Origin: Pandoraea apista
GTDB lineage: Bacteria; Pseudomonadota; Gammaproteobacteria; Burkholderiales; Burkholderiaceae
NCBI RefSeq assembly: GCF_001465595.2
Contig: NZ_CP013481.2
Location: 744,001-808,000 of the forward strand
Direction: 5' to 3'
DNA length: 64,000 bases
Shown in pieces: positions 47,504 to 57,234 of the stretch. A model generated the notes under the pieces. The model was not told the DNA's origin. It ran no database searches and saw only the letters and a program-made list of their open reading frames with translations. Each line of letters begins with the position of its first letter. Position 1 is the first letter of the stretch. The position numbers and the translations under genes were made by a program.

Positions 47504-49861
47504 ATGCCGGATAAACAAGTCCATACGAATGATTTTTCGCTGCGTCGCCTGATGCGTACTCGGCGTAAGCCGCTGGCACTCCTGCTCTCCCTCCCCGGAG
47601 TGTGGTGTTCGCTCGCCGGCGCGCAGGAAGCCCCCCCCCCCGATATCGCCAAGAGCGACGGTCTTGTGCTGCGCACGGTGCCGGCGCTCATCGACAACCC
47701 ACTGGGCGCTGGTGACGACGTGCCGATGTACGTGCGCGGCATGCACCTCACCGGCCGCACCAACGTGGATGCGACGGTCGATGGCGACGCCGAGGCGCGC
47801 AAATACCGCCAGTTCGTGAAGGGCGACCGCCTGACGTACGATCAGGATTCGGACGAAGTGGTCGCGCGTGGCAACGCGCACCTGTCCCAGGGCGGCAATC
47901 TGTTCGTCGGCCCCGAGGCTCATATGTATACTGGTGCGGGCGACGGCTATATGCTGACGCCGACGTACCGGCTCGTGTCGGGCGGCGGCGGCAAGTCGGA
48001 GCGTGCCGACATCGAGGCGAATAACCTCCTGACGATGCAGCGGGGCACGTATTCGGGTTGCGCCTGTACCGAAGAGGGGCAGACGCCGGCCTGGTACATC
48101 AAGGCCTCCGAGTTCGAGTTCGATCAGGAGCAGCAGGAAGGCACGGCGTACAACGGTATCCTGTTCTTTCAGGGCGTACCGATCTTCGCCAGCCCGTACC
48201 TGTCGTTTCCGACGTCGAACGAACGTCGCTCAGGTTTTCTGGCGCCCACGTTCACGCAGTCGACCCGAACGGGCTTCGAGCTGGCGACACCGTATTACTT
48301 CAACATCGCGCCGAATCGTGATCTGACGCTCACGCCTCGCGTCCTGACCAAACGCGGCGTGATGCTCATGGGCGACTTTCGCTATCTCGAGCCTACCTAC
48401 GCCGGGTTATTCCACATCGAGTATTTGCCGAAGGATCGTGTGACGGGGGACGCCCGCTACACGTTCACCTGGCAGCATAGCCAGTCGCTCGGTTATGGCG
48501 TGAACGCCTACGTCAATTTCACGAAGGTCTCGGACGATACCTATCCGGACGATTTTGGCTCGGGCACCAATTTTCAGACCGGCGTGCAGCGCGTGTATAA
48601 CCGCGAGGCTGGCCTGACATGGGGTTACGGCAACTGGTCGTTCCTCGCCCGCGTGTTGAAATATCAGACGCTCGCGCCCAGCACGCCTCAGTACGAAGCG
48701 GTGCCGGAGCTGTCGGCAACGTATAACAAGGCCGATTTCCACGGCTTCGATTTCACGATGCCGATCCGGTACACCCGGTTCCAGATTGCATCGTGGACCG
48801 GCCAGCCGAACGGGGAACGTCTCTATGCGCAGCCGACGTTGAGCTACCCGATTCTGACGCCGGGCTACTTCATCGTTCCGAAGGTCATCTTCAACGCGGC
48901 GTCCTACAACGTTGACTATCCGAACAATTCGACGATGCAGTCGTCGATCACGCGTACGGTTCCGACGGTGAGCCTCGATACGGGGCTGACCTTCGAGCGT
49001 CCGTTGAACCTGTTCGGCACGGCGATGCTCCAGACGTTGGAGCCGCGCCTGTTCTACGTCTACACGCCATATCGTAATCAGAGTTCGATCCCGATTTTTG
49101 ACGGTGCGGTGTCGGACTTCAACCTCGCGGAAATCTTCAGCGAGAACTCGTTCATCGGCGTCGACCGAATTCAGGATGCCAATCGTGTCACGATGGCACT
49201 GACATCGCGCCTGATCGATGCGGAGTCCGGCGTGGAACGTGGCCGTGTCTGGTACGCGCAGCGTTACAACATTCAGCAGTCGCTGGTCACAATGCCGGGT
49301 GGCGTGCCGGAAAACGCCGGTGTGTCCGACTTCCTGGTGGGCGGGTCGGCGCTGCTGTACAGCAACCTGACCTTCACGACTAACGTGCAGTACAGTCCGA
49401 GTACGTCGCAGTTCAACCGTTCGGACGTAGGTTTCACATGGCGTCCGGGCGAGCGCCGGGTGTTCAACCTGTACTACCGCTATCTGCGCAATCCCCCGCC
49501 GGTCGTGGGACAAACCGCATTGACGGTGACACCGATCAATCAGGTCGAACTTTCCGGTCAATGGCCGATCACACCGCGTCTCGGGGTTGTCGGGCGGCTG
49601 AACTACAGCATTACCGACAAGACGTTCGTCGATGCCCTGGCGGGTTTCGAGTATGATGCCGACTGCTGGGCCTTCCGGATAGGGCTGCAGCGCTACGCGA
49701 CCAATGCCACTACGACAACTTCGCGTGTGTTCGCGCAGTTGGAGTTGAAGGGCTTGACCAAGTCCGGCACCGCAGCCACAGAGGCCTTCAAGGTCGGTGT
49801 GCCGGGCTATCAGCCGCCGCCGACGAACCAGATTCCTTCTCGATTCAGCAACTATGAATGA
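47504..49861 (+). CDS. lptD: LPS-assembly outer-membrane protein LptD
   Basis: A 785-residue beta-barrel that inserts LPS into the outer leaflet. A signal peptide (KPLALLLSLPGVWCSLAGA) is followed by an N-terminal OstA-like periplasmic domain (ADIEANNLLTMQ, YNGILFFQGVPIFASPYLSFP) and a large barrel. The N-terminal domain has two adjacent Cys (SGCACTEEG), as expected for the disulfide-linked family. Codons for Pro44-Pro46 lie in an 11-C run (47631-47641). It overlaps surA by 8 bases; the lptD-surA-pdxA-rsmA order is a conserved operon. Confidence 0.95.
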   Translation: MPDKQVHTNDFSLRRLMRTRRKPLALLLSLPGVWCSLAGAQEAPPPDIAKSDGLVLRTVPALIDNPLGAGDDVPMYVRGMHLTGRTNVDATVDGDAEARKYRQFVKGDRLTYDQDSDEVVARGNAHLSQGGNLFVGPEAHMYTGAGDGYMLTPTYRLVSGGGGKSERADIEANNLLTMQRGTYSGCACTEEGQTPAWYIKASEFEFDQEQQEGTAYNGILFFQGVPIFASPYLSFPTSNERRSGFLAPTFTQSTRTGFELATPYYFNIAPNRDLTLTPRVLTKRGVMLMGDFRYLEPTYAGLFHIEYLPKDRVTGDARYTFTWQHSQSLGYGVNAYVNFTKVSDDTYPDDFGSGTNFQTGVQRVYNREAGLTWGYGNWSFLARVLKYQTLAPSTPQYEAVPELSATYNKADFHGFDFTMPIRYTRFQIASWTGQPNGERLYAQPTLSYPILTPGYFIVPKVIFNAASYNVDYPNNSTMQSSITRTVPTVSLDTGLTFERPLNLFGTAMLQTLEPRLFYVYTPYRNQSSIPIFDGAVSDFNLAEIFSENSFIGVDRIQDANRVTMALTSRLIDAESGVERGRVWYAQRYNIQQSLVTMPGGVPENAGVSDFLVGGSALLYSNLTFTTNVQYSPSTSQFNRSDVGFTWRPGERRVFNLYYRYLRNPPPVVGQTALTVTPINQVELSGQWPITPRLGVVGRLNYSITDKTFVDALAGFEYDADCWAFRIGLQRYATNATTTTSRVFAQLELKGLTKSGTAATEAFKVGVPGYQPPPTNQIPSRFSNYE
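47631..47641 (+). repeat. Homopolymeric C tract in lptD
   Basis: Eleven consecutive C within codons 43-46 of lptD, just after the predicted signal-peptide cleavage site. Loss or gain of one base would frameshift the gene at once. Such tracts are slippage-prone in replication and error-prone in sequencing. Confidence 0.95.
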
Positions 49862-51221
49862 CATGTTTGTGAAGCGTGCCTCGCTGCTGGCGAGCCTGTG
49901 TCTCGCCGCTGGGGTGGCGCTGGCTCAGCCGGCGCCGGTCGGCGCCAAAGTTGCCGGCGCGCCTGCGTCGTCCACGCGCGCGGTCGATTCCATCGTGGCC
50001 GTGGTCAACGATAGCGTGATTACGCGTAAGGAACTCGACGCCCGTATCGACGAGGCCAAGCACCAGCTCACGCTCGCCAAGCGTCCGATTCCGGACGCCG
50101 ACATGCTGCAGCGTCAGGTGCTCGAACAAATGATCGTCACGCAGGTGCAACTCCAGCGTGCGAAGGAAGACGGTATCGTCGTGAAAGACGCAGACGTCGA
50201 GCAGGCGCTGCAACGCATTGCCGCCGACAATCGTCTGAGCGTCGATCAGTACAAGGCGCGTCTGTCGCAGGCCGGTGTGCCTTGGGACGCCTTCCGCAAG
50301 GAAGTCCGCGAACAGATCATTCTGGCGCGTTTGCGCGATCGCGAAGTCGATAGCCAGATACAGGTCAGCGATTCGGAAATCAACACCTTCCTCGCGGCGC
50401 AGCGCGGCGCCACGGCAACGCCCTCTTCGACGGAGTACCGTCTGAGCGAGATTCTCGTGAAGCTGCCCGATGGTGCAACGCCCGATCAGGTCAGTGCCGC
50501 AGAGAAGAAAGCCAACGAGGCCCTGGACAAGGCGAAAGCCGGCGGTGACTTCGCCGCATTGGCGAAGCAGTATTCGGACGCCTCCGATGCCGCCGACGGT
50601 GGCGACATGGGCTTCCGCATTCCGGAACGCATTCCCGATCTGTACCTGAATCAGGTGCAGAAGCTGCAGCCGGGTACGGTTGTGCCGCAGGTGCTTCGCA
50701 GCAACAATGGTTTCCACGTCGTCAAGCTGATCGAAGTCCGCAAGCAGGGCGGCGATCAGGGCATGACCGTGCCGCAGATTCACGCACGTCACATCCTGAT
50801 CCGGGTGGGCGATGGTGTGTCGGAAGCGCAGGCACGCCAGAAACTGCTCGACATCAAGGCGAAGATCGAATCGGGCAAGGGTGATTTCGCCGACTTCGCG
50901 CGTCAGTTCTCGGTGGATGGCTCGGCGTCGCAGGGCGGCGACCTTGGCTGGATCTCGCCGGGCGAGACTGTGCCGGCGTTCGAGCGTGCCATGTCGGAGC
51001 TCAAAGACGGCCAGATCAGCGATCCGGTGCGCTCGGAGTACGGCTATCACCTGATCCAGGTGCTGGGTCACCGCGAGTCGCAAGTCTCGGGCGATCAGGA
51101 GCGCAATCTCGCGATGCAGGAACTACGCGGCCGCAAGTCGGAGCAGCAATACCGCGACTGGTTGCAGCAATTGCGTGACAGCGCTTACGTGGACTATCGT
51201 TTGAACACCGCGCAGCAGTAA
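49854..51221 (+). CDS. surA: Periplasmic chaperone/prolyl isomerase SurA
   Basis: A 455-residue periplasmic chaperone for outer-membrane proteins. A signal peptide (KRASLLASLCLAAGVALAQP) is followed by the N-terminal helical domain (VAVVNDSVITRKELDARI). Two parvulin-type PPIase domains follow (SEILVKLPDG...GGDMGFRIP and ARHILIRVGD...GGDLGWISPG). Start codons 49854 or 49863 both give a normal signal. It overlaps lptD, and SurA helps fold LptD itself. Confidence 0.95.
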   Translation: MNDMFVKRASLLASLCLAAGVALAQPAPVGAKVAGAPASSTRAVDSIVAVVNDSVITRKELDARIDEAKHQLTLAKRPIPDADMLQRQVLEQMIVTQVQLQRAKEDGIVVKDADVEQALQRIAADNRLSVDQYKARLSQAGVPWDAFRKEVREQIILARLRDREVDSQIQVSDSEINTFLAAQRGATATPSSTEYRLSEILVKLPDGATPDQVSAAEKKANEALDKAKAGGDFAALAKQYSDASDAADGGDMGFRIPERIPDLYLNQVQKLQPGTVVPQVLRSNNGFHVVKLIEVRKQGGDQGMTVPQIHARHILIRVGDGVSEAQARQKLLDIKAKIESGKGDFADFARQFSVDGSASQGGDLGWISPGETVPAFERAMSELKDGQISDPVRSEYGYHLIQVLGHRESQVSGDQERNLAMQELRGRKSEQQYRDWLQQLRDSAYVDYRLNTAQQ

Positions 51222-51263
51222 GCGCCGCGTGAGACGCTTCGCCACCTCATATTCCTTTCAAGC

Positions 51264-52343
51264 ATGACTTCCGACCGGTCCTTCGTCCTCGCCATCACCA
51301 CGGGTGAACCGGCGGGCGTCGGGCCGGAATTGACGGTGCAGGCACTCGTGAAGTGTCTGTCCACTGCGGAACCCTCTGCCGGCACCCCCCTCGACGCCCT
51401 GCTTTCCCGTTGCCAGTTCGCTGTGCTCGGCGATGCCTCGTTGCTCGCGGAACGCGCGCAGGCCGTCGGGCTGGGCGACGCATGGCAGGCGCTGCTGGCG
51501 AGTACTCGTGTGCGTGTCGTACACCACCCGCTCGCCGTCGCGGCGCAGCCGGGACAGCTCGACGCCGCCAATGGCCGCTACGTGCTCGCGCTGCTCGACG
51601 ACGCCATCGACGGCGCCCTGGCGGGCGCTTACGACGCCATCGTTACGGCGCCGCTGCAAAAGAGCACGATCAACGACTGCGGCGTGGCGTTTACCGGTCA
51701 CACCGAATATCTTGCTGAGCGTACCGGCACGCCACGTGTTGTCATGATGCTGGCTGGCGGTGGATTGCGGGTGGCGCTGGCTACGACACACCTGCCGCTT
51801 GCACAAGTCCCGGGGGCGATTCGTCGCGACGATCTGCTGCAAACGCTGATCATCCTCAATCAGGATCTGATGCGGCATTTCGGTGTAACGCGTCCGCGTA
51901 TTCTCGTGACGGGGCTCAATCCGCATGCGGGAGAATCGGGCTATCTCGGCCGCGAAGAAATCGACGTCATTACCCCTGCGCTCGACGATGCGCGGGCCGC
52001 CGGCATCGACGCCCGTGGTCCGTATCCCGCCGACACGCTGTTCCAGCCGAGGCATCTCCAGGGGGCCGACGCGGTCCTTGCGATGTATCACGATCAGGGG
52101 TTGCCGGTGCTCAAATACGCCAGCTTCGGCGCGGGCGTGAACATCACGCTTGGCCTGCCCATCATCCGCACCTCGGTCGATCATGGCACCGCGCTCGATC
52201 TCGCCGGCACGGGACAAGCCGAGAGCGGCAGCCTGCTCGAAGCCTTGCGCACGGCGGCTATCATGGCAGCCAACGCGGCAACACACGCACAATTGACGGC
52301 TGGCACGACCGGCGGTCCGGACGCCGTACCACCGCGTTCATAA
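51264..52343 (+). CDS. pdxA: 4-hydroxythreonine-4-phosphate dehydrogenase
   Basis: A 359-residue NAD-dependent enzyme of pyridoxal-phosphate synthesis. It opens with [18 protein letters not shown]; the metal and substrate segments are [23 protein letters not shown] and [13 protein letters not shown]. The C-terminal [21 protein letters not shown] is typical. It starts 42 bases after surA; surA-pdxA-rsmA is a widely conserved order. Confidence 0.96.
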   Translation: MTSDRSFVLAITTGEPAGVGPELTVQALVKCLSTAEPSAGTPLDALLSRCQFAVLGDASLLAERAQAVGLGDAWQALLASTRVRVVHHPLAVAAQPGQLDAANGRYVLALLDDAIDGALAGAYDAIVTAPLQKSTINDCGVAFTGHTEYLAERTGTPRVVMMLAGGGLRVALATTHLPLAQVPGAIRRDDLLQTLIILNQDLMRHFGVTRPRILVTGLNPHAGESGYLGREEIDVITPALDDARAAGIDARGPYPADTLFQPRHLQGADAVLAMYHDQGLPVLKYASFGAGVNITLGLPIIRTSVDHGTALDLAGTGQAESGSLLEALRTAAIMAANAATHAQLTAGTTGGPDAVPPRS

Positions 52344-52353
52344 GGAACTTCAC

Positions 52354-53187
52354 ATGAGTAGCGCATCGAAGCGCACGGGCGTCCAACAGGGCCACGTGGC
52401 GCGCAAACGTTTTGGTCAGAATTTTCTCGTCGACATGGGTGTCATCGACGCGATCGTGAGCGCCATCTCCCCGCGCGCGGACGACCTGATGGTCGAGATC
52501 GGCCCGGGACTGGGTGCCCTGACCACGCCGCTGACCGAGTGGCTCACGCACCTGCACGTTGTCGAACTCGACCGCGATCTGGTCGGCCGTCTCTCGCGCA
52601 AATTCGGTGAGCGGGTGAGCGTGCATGCGGGCGATGCGCTCGACTTCGACTTCGGGTCGCTCGTCTCGGAAGACCGCCGCGACGAAGCGCCGCTGCGCGT
52701 GGTTGGCAACCTGCCGTACAACATTTCCAGCCCGCTGCTCTTTCACCTGATGCGCTACGCGACACTCGTGCGCGATCAGCACTTCATGCTTCAGAACGAA
52801 GTGGTCGAGCGCATGGTCGCACCTGCCGGGTCGAGCAACTACAGCCGGCTCTCCGTCATGCTCCAGTACCGTTATTGGATGGACAAGGTGCTCGACGTGC
52901 CGCCGGATGCCTTCAATCCGCCCCCGAAAGTCGACTCGGCCGTCGTACGGATGATTCCGCGCGCAGTGGCCGACCTGCCGCAGGTCGATCTGGATGTATT
53001 CGAAGCGGTAGTCGCGCAGGCCTTCTCGCAGCGTCGAAAGATGCTGCGCAACACGCTGAACAGCTATCGGGGTCGGGTCGATTTCGACGCGCTCGGGTTC
53101 GATCTTACCCGTCGCGCCGAAGACGTTCCGGTCGATGAATACGTGAGCCTTTCGCGCGCGATCAGCGGCGCCGGTTCACCAGGCTGA
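52354..53187 (+). CDS. rsmA: 16S rRNA dimethyladenosine transferase RsmA (KsgA)
   Basis: A 277-residue methyltransferase that dimethylates A1518 and A1519 of 16S r[21 protein letters not shown], the SAM-binding [13 protein letters not shown], and the catalytic [11 protein letters not shown] are all present. It begins 11 bases after pdxA. Its 3' end overlaps the converging transporter gene by 26 bases. Loss of KsgA is known to give kasugamycin resistance; nothing here suggests inactivation. Confidence 0.97.
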   Translation: MSSASKRTGVQQGHVARKRFGQNFLVDMGVIDAIVSAISPRADDLMVEIGPGLGALTTPLTEWLTHLHVVELDRDLVGRLSRKFGERVSVHAGDALDFDFGSLVSEDRRDEAPLRVVGNLPYNISSPLLFHLMRYATLVRDQHFMLQNEVVERMVAPAGSSNYSRLSVMLQYRYWMDKVLDVPPDAFNPPPKVDSAVVRMIPRAVADLPQVDLDVFEAVVAQAFSQRRKMLRNTLNSYRGRVDFDALGFDLTRRAEDVPVDEYVSLSRAISGAGSPG

Positions 53188-54052
53188 TACCGACGAATAC
53201 GAGAACGACGGCACACCCAAAGCGCCAGCCGACCGACTCGCCGAGAATCAGCACGCCAAACGTCACGCCAAAGAGCGGGCTCAGGAACGAGAACGACGCG
53301 AGGCGGGCGGCGCTGTAGTGCGTGAGCAGCCAGAACCAGATCAGATAGCTCGCAAAGGCTACGCCGATGGACTGGTAGACGAGACTGACCCACGTCGTGG
53401 CCGTCATCGGGGCGATGTGGACCTTGCCCGTCGCCAGCGCCAGCGCGCATAGCAATACGGCCGAGACGGCAAGCTGATAGAGCAGCGTCTTCGACGGCGC
53501 CGCTGTGGCCAGTCTCGACGCCCGCACCACCACCGTCGTCAATCCCCAGAACAGCCCTGCCAGAATACCGAGCAGGTCGCCCGGCCAGGTCGTTGCCAGA
53601 TCCGAGCTGCTACCGTCGGAGAATGCCACCACGATGCCGCAGAAAGCGACGGCCATACCGAGCCATTGCATCGACCGCAGGCGCTCGCTGGGTACCGCCC
53701 AGTGCAGACCGATGGCGGTAAAGCACGGCGCCGTGTACAGGAAGACTGCCATGCGCGACGCCGTCGTATGCGTCAGGCCGACGAAGATGCAGAGGAATTC
53801 CAGCGAAAAGAGGGCGCCGGCGAGAATGCCCGCGGCCAGTGTGCCGTCGCCCGTCAGCAGCTTCTGACGGCGCCACAGCATCCACCCGCCTACGAGTATT
53901 GTTGCGATCACGGAGCGCAAACCTGCTTGCAGCACGGCGGGGACTACGGGCACGGCCAGTTTGACGGCAACCTGCTGGCCGCCCCATATCGCGCACAGAG
54001 CCAGCATGATAGCCAGCGCGGTGGCATCGATCGGACGCGGAGCGGTTTTCAT
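53162..54052 (-). CDS. EamA/DMT-family transporter
   Basis: A 296-residue inner-membrane protein with about ten hydrophobic helices in two EamA repeats. The first repeat opens [21 protein letters not shown], and the second contains [21 protein letters not shown]. The end reads [20 protein letters not shown], then a last helix and a basic tail. Such transporters export amino acids or metabolites; no substrate can be named. Its 3' end overlaps rsmA by 26 bases on the opposite strand. Confidence 0.87.
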   Translation of the reverse strand: MKTAPRPIDATALAIMLALCAIWGGQQVAVKLAVPVVPAVLQAGLRSVIATILVGGWMLWRRQKLLTGDGTLAAGILAGALFSLEFLCIFVGLTHTTASRMAVFLYTAPCFTAIGLHWAVPSERLRSMQWLGMAVAFCGIVVAFSDGSSSDLATTWPGDLLGILAGLFWGLTTVVVRASRLATAAPSKTLLYQLAVSAVLLCALALATGKVHIAPMTATTWVSLVYQSIGVAFASYLIWFWLLTHYSAARLASFSFLSPLFGVTFGVLILGESVGWRFGCAVVLVFVGISLVNRRR

Positions 54053-54220
54053 GGAATTTGTTAGGATGGCGATGTAACGTGAGTGCGTTGCGCAGTGCAG
54101 TCCATTGTCACCGATCCCGCTTCCGTATGCCTCATTCTGGGGCGGGCAGCATGGGTAATACTGAATGATACGGCGTACATTGTTTCTTCCTTCGGCACAA
54201 TGTCTCCCTGTTTCATGGGT

Positions 54221-54248
54221 TTATTGCGTTTCGTCGCACCGATACAAT
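54221..54248 (+). promoter_or_regulatory. Possible sigma-70 promoter before the rubredoxin gene
   Basis: A -35-like TTATTG (54221-54226) and a -10-like TACAAT (54243-54248) are separated by 16 bases, about 75 bases before the rubredoxin ATG. The -35 match is moderate. Confidence 0.3.
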
Positions 54249-54322
54249 GCTTTGCTCGGGCACCGGCAATACCTCTGTTGCCCGCCTGCAAGCTCCTGCC
54301 GTCATTCATTGCTGTCTCTCGT

Positions 54323-54760
54323 ATGTACAAGAAAGGCTCCGCCGTCGAACTTCAGTTCTCTCCGTCGCGACTCAACGACGGCGCTGGTGATCCGTACTGG
54401 ATCGATCTCACCCGTGACGAAGCGCAGGCGTTGCTCGCGGCACTGCAATCGCATCTGAGCCGCCCGGCGCACGATGCCTCAGGCACCGAGTCGCCTCTGG
54501 TGTTCACCCTGCTCGATCCGGAGGCGTCGCAAAAGGCGGGCGGCGATCCGGGCGATGATGCCGCTTTGCCGGCGTCCGGGCAAAGCGTCGCGGCGTTGCG
54601 ACAATGGGTCTGCGTGATTTGCGGCTGGATTTACGACGAAGCGCTGGGCTATCCGGAAGACGGCATTGCGCCGGGAACCCGCTGGGAAGACGTGCCGGAA
54701 GACTGGCGTTGCCCGTTGTGCGACGTGGGCAAGGAAGATTTTGCGATGGTGGAATTCTAA
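54323..54760 (+). CDS. Rubredoxin with an N-terminal extension
   Basis: About 145 residues. The C-terminal ~55 residues form a rubredoxin with iron ligands Cys97, Cys100, Cys130 and Cys133 (CVICG, CPLCD) and the core [16 protein letters not shown]. The N-terminal ~90 residues are unusual for simple rubredoxins: an ordered-looking half ([29 protein letters not shown]) and a Gly/Asp-rich linker. I chose the ATG at 54323 because the longer frame back to 54083 reads as non-coding. The partner and electron acceptor are unknown; no alkane hydroxylase gene is near. Confidence 0.85.
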   Translation: MYKKGSAVELQFSPSRLNDGAGDPYWIDLTRDEAQALLAALQSHLSRPAHDASGTESPLVFTLLDPEASQKAGGDPGDDAALPASGQSVAALRQWVCVICGWIYDEALGYPEDGIAPGTRWEDVPEDWRCPLCDVGKEDFAMVEF

Positions 54761-54887
54761 CGTCTTGAGAGCGTCGAGCCGGTTTGCCAGATGGAAACCG
54801 GTTCGACGTTGCCCATTGTGCGGCGCGATCGCCTCACGACACAGGGGCAGGCTGGCCGCCCTGCCTGCCAGCCAAGCAAGACAGGTC

Positions 54888-55301
54888 TTACAGACCGCCT
54901 TTGGCCGAGTGTTTCTGGATCAGTTCGATCTTGTAGCCGTCCGGATCTTCGACGAAGGCGATGACCGTGGTGCCACCCTTGACCGGTCCGGCTTCGCGGC
55001 TGATTTTGCCGCCAGCTGCACGGATCGTGTCGCAAGCCTTGTAGGCATCGTCTACCTCGACGGCCAGATGGCCGAACGCGGTGCCGATTTCGTACTTATC
55101 CACGCCCCAGTTGTACGTCAGTTCGAGCACGGTATTCTCCGACTCCGCGCCGTAGCCAACAAAAGCCAGCGTGTACTTGTACTCGGGGTTCTCGCTCTGA
55201 CGCAGCAGTTGCATGCCGAGCACGCGCGTGTAGAAATCGATCGAGCGCTGCAGGTCGCCGACGCGCAGCATGGTATGGAGCATTCGCATGGTGTTCTTCA
55301 T
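54888..55301 (-). CDS. gloA: Lactoylglutathione lyase (glyoxalase I)
   Basis: A 137-residue metalloenzyme that turns the methylglyoxal-glutathione adduct into S-lactoylglutathione. Metal ligands fit the family: His in [10 protein letters not shown], Glu in VLELTYNWG, His in AFGHLAVEV and Glu in YKIELIQ. Fold and length match GloA of E. coli (135). The ATG at 55301 is in the conserved position. It is the last gene of the run plsC-ygjP-gloA, though the 98-base gap may hold its own promoter. Confidence 0.95.
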   Translation of the reverse strand: MKNTMRMLHTMLRVGDLQRSIDFYTRVLGMQLLRQSENPEYKYTLAFVGYGAESENTVLELTYNWGVDKYEIGTAFGHLAVEVDDAYKACDTIRAAGGKISREAGPVKGGTTVIAFVEDPDGYKIELIQKHSAKGGL

Positions 55302-55399
55302 GGGTGGGGACAACGAGGCCTCAATTGTACCCGCGTCCATGAAAATGAGCTGCGTTCATGCGGCGTTGAAAAAATCTGATAATTCGCCGCAGTCTTCGA

Positions 55400-56341
55400 T
55401 CAGAACTCCGGCAACCACTCCGGTGCGTGCGACTTGAGGGTATCGCGCGCGGCCTCGAATTCCGGAAAGATCGACGCTACGGCCTGCCAGAAGCGAGGCC
55501 CGTGGTTCATTTCCTTCAGATGCGCCAGCTCGTGCGCGACCACGTAATCGATCACCCCCAGCGGGAAGTGAATCAGCCGCCAGTTCAGACGAATACGTCC
55601 GTCTGCACCGCAACTGCCCCAGCGCGTCGATGCCGACGATAGCCCGAGCGCCGTATGGCGCACTCCAAGCCGCTCGCCGTAGACCTCCAGCCGTGTCGTG
55701 AAGAGCTTGCGCGCTTCCTGCTGCAACCAACCCTGTACCCGGTCGCGCATTTGCTCCGGCGCGGCCTGCGGCGGCAGATCGAGCCACAGGGTGTGCGTAT
55801 GGATGTCGTATTGCGCAGCCCCGGGGCGTTCGCCGAGCCGTACGGTCAGTGTGTGCCCAAGGTAGGGTAGCGTGGCGCCGTCCACCCAGGTCACGCGCGG
55901 GACAACGCGACGAGCGGCACGCTCGCGAAACTCGGTGATCTTGTTGAAGATCCAGCGCTTCTTCTCGACGATGGCGGCTTCGACATCGGCGAGCGTGACC
56001 CAGCGAGGGGCGGTCACCGCCAGCCCCGATTCGTCGATCATGAAACCGATCGTGCGGCGTGAAGAGCGCTTGAAGCGGTAATAGATCGCGTGCCCGTCGA
56101 GCATGATCACGCGCTCGCCGTTGGCGGGCGTGCGGCGCGGGCCAGAGGTGCCTGGCGGGGAGGACTGAAGGGTATTCGTGTCGGCCGCCGACGGATTCAA
56201 CGCGGCAGACGGGCCGGGCGCATCAGTGGCCACACCGTTGGCTTCGGCGGCGGGGTTGCCGAACAGGTCGAGTTCCATCTGGGGGGCAGGCGTCTCATGC
56301 CGGGAGCGGGTGTCGCGGGTAGCGGGTTGGACTTTCGACAT
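55400..56341 (-). CDS. YgjP-like zinc metallopeptidase (M48-related)
   Basis: A 313-residue protein with a Gly/Pro-rich N-terminus of about 75 residues, then the YgjP (DUF45) metallopeptidase domain. The zinc motif VAHELAHLKEMNHGPRFW carries HEXXH plus the downstream His. GPRF and HxxF patterns follow the family. A MUG1/RecD2-like role has been discussed for relatives, but the physiological substrate is not known. No signal peptide, so cytoplasmic. It starts 21 bases after plsC on the same strand. Confidence 0.85.
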   Translation of the reverse strand: MSKVQPATRDTRSRHETPAPQMELDLFGNPAAEANGVATDAPGPSAALNPSAADTNTLQSSPPGTSGPRRTPANGERVIMLDGHAIYYRFKRSSRRTIGFMIDESGLAVTAPRWVTLADVEAAIVEKKRWIFNKITEFRERAARRVVPRVTWVDGATLPYLGHTLTVRLGERPGAAQYDIHTHTLWLDLPPQAAPEQMRDRVQGWLQQEARKLFTTRLEVYGERLGVRHTALGLSSASTRWGSCGADGRIRLNWRLIHFPLGVIDYVVAHELAHLKEMNHGPRFWQAVASIFPEFEAARDTLKSHAPEWLPEF

Positions 56342-56362
56342 GAGACGGTCTCGGCGTGCGGG

Positions 56363-57148
56363 TCAGGTCCGGGGTGAGGCGTCGGGCTTGTCGGACGATT
56401 GCGGTGCGCTCGTCCTCGGCGTCGACGTGTAGGCGTCCGGGTCGATGCGTACCATTTCTCGTTCGATCCATTCGGCCACGTCGGCATTGACGGCATCGGC
56501 CGTGCGGCCTTCCGTTTCAATGACCGGCCCGATCGATACGATCACTTCGCCCGGATATTTCTTGAACGAGTTGCGCGGCCAGACACGTCCGGCATTGTGC
56601 GCGATGGGCACGACGGGCGCACCGGTCGTGGACGCGAGTCGGGCGCCGCCCGACTTGTACTTGTTACGCGAGCCGGTCTTCGTGCGCGTGCCTTCGGGAA
56701 ACATGATGATCCACGATCCCTCGGCCAGACGCTCGCGACCTTGCGCGACGACCGACTGAAAGGCGTCGGTGCCCTTGCTGCGATTGATGTGAATCATGCT
56801 GAGCAGGCCCAGCGCCCAACCGAAGAACGGCACGTAAAGCAGTTCGCGCTTGAATACGTAGCAAAGCGGGCGCGGCATGAGCGCCGGCAGCGCGACCGTC
56901 TCCCAGGCCGATTGATGCTTCGACAGGATGATCGCCGGACGGTCGGGCAGATTCTCCCAGCCGATCACCCGGTAACGCATGCCGCACAGCTTGTCGGCCA
57001 CGCGAATCACGACCTTGCACCAGCCCACCGCGAACCAGTAACGCTGCACGCGCGAGAGGAACGGGAAGGACACGATGCACGCGATGGCATACGGAATCGT
57101 CCAGACAATCTGGAAGATGAAGAAGAGAGTCGAACGAAGTTGCAGCAT
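56363..57148 (-). CDS. plsC: 1-acyl-sn-glycerol-3-phosphate acyltransferase
   Basis: A 261-residue membrane enzyme that adds the second acyl chain to lysophosphatidate. An N-terminal hydrophobic anchor (STLFFIFQIVWTIPYAIACIV) precedes the acyltransferase motifs. Motif I is KHQSAWETVAL, with Glu where the standard HX4D has Asp. Motif III is FPEGTRTKTG, and a GAPVVPIAHN motif follows. It is downstream of gmhB on the same strand by about 90 bases. Confidence 0.92.
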   Translation of the reverse strand: MLQLRSTLFFIFQIVWTIPYAIACIVSFPFLSRVQRYWFAVGWCKVVIRVADKLCGMRYRVIGWENLPDRPAIILSKHQSAWETVALPALMPRPLCYVFKRELLYVPFFGWALGLLSMIHINRSKGTDAFQSVVAQGRERLAEGSWIIMFPEGTRTKTGSRNKYKSGGARLASTTGAPVVPIAHNAGRVWPRNSFKKYPGEVIVSIGPVIETEGRTADAVNADVAEWIEREMVRIDPDAYTSTPRTSAPQSSDKPDASPRT

Positions 57149-57234
57149 CGGGTCTTGGCCTGGGGTGGGGTGCCGGAGCGATTGTCCTACGCGTTAGAGC
57201 GCGTGTCCTGAGTCATGTGGCGGGCGGTGGCCAC

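Noticed and set aside
54083..54322. Upstream extension of the rubredoxin reading frame (80 codons)
   Set aside because: The translation lacks conserved features, and a promoter-like pair lies within it.
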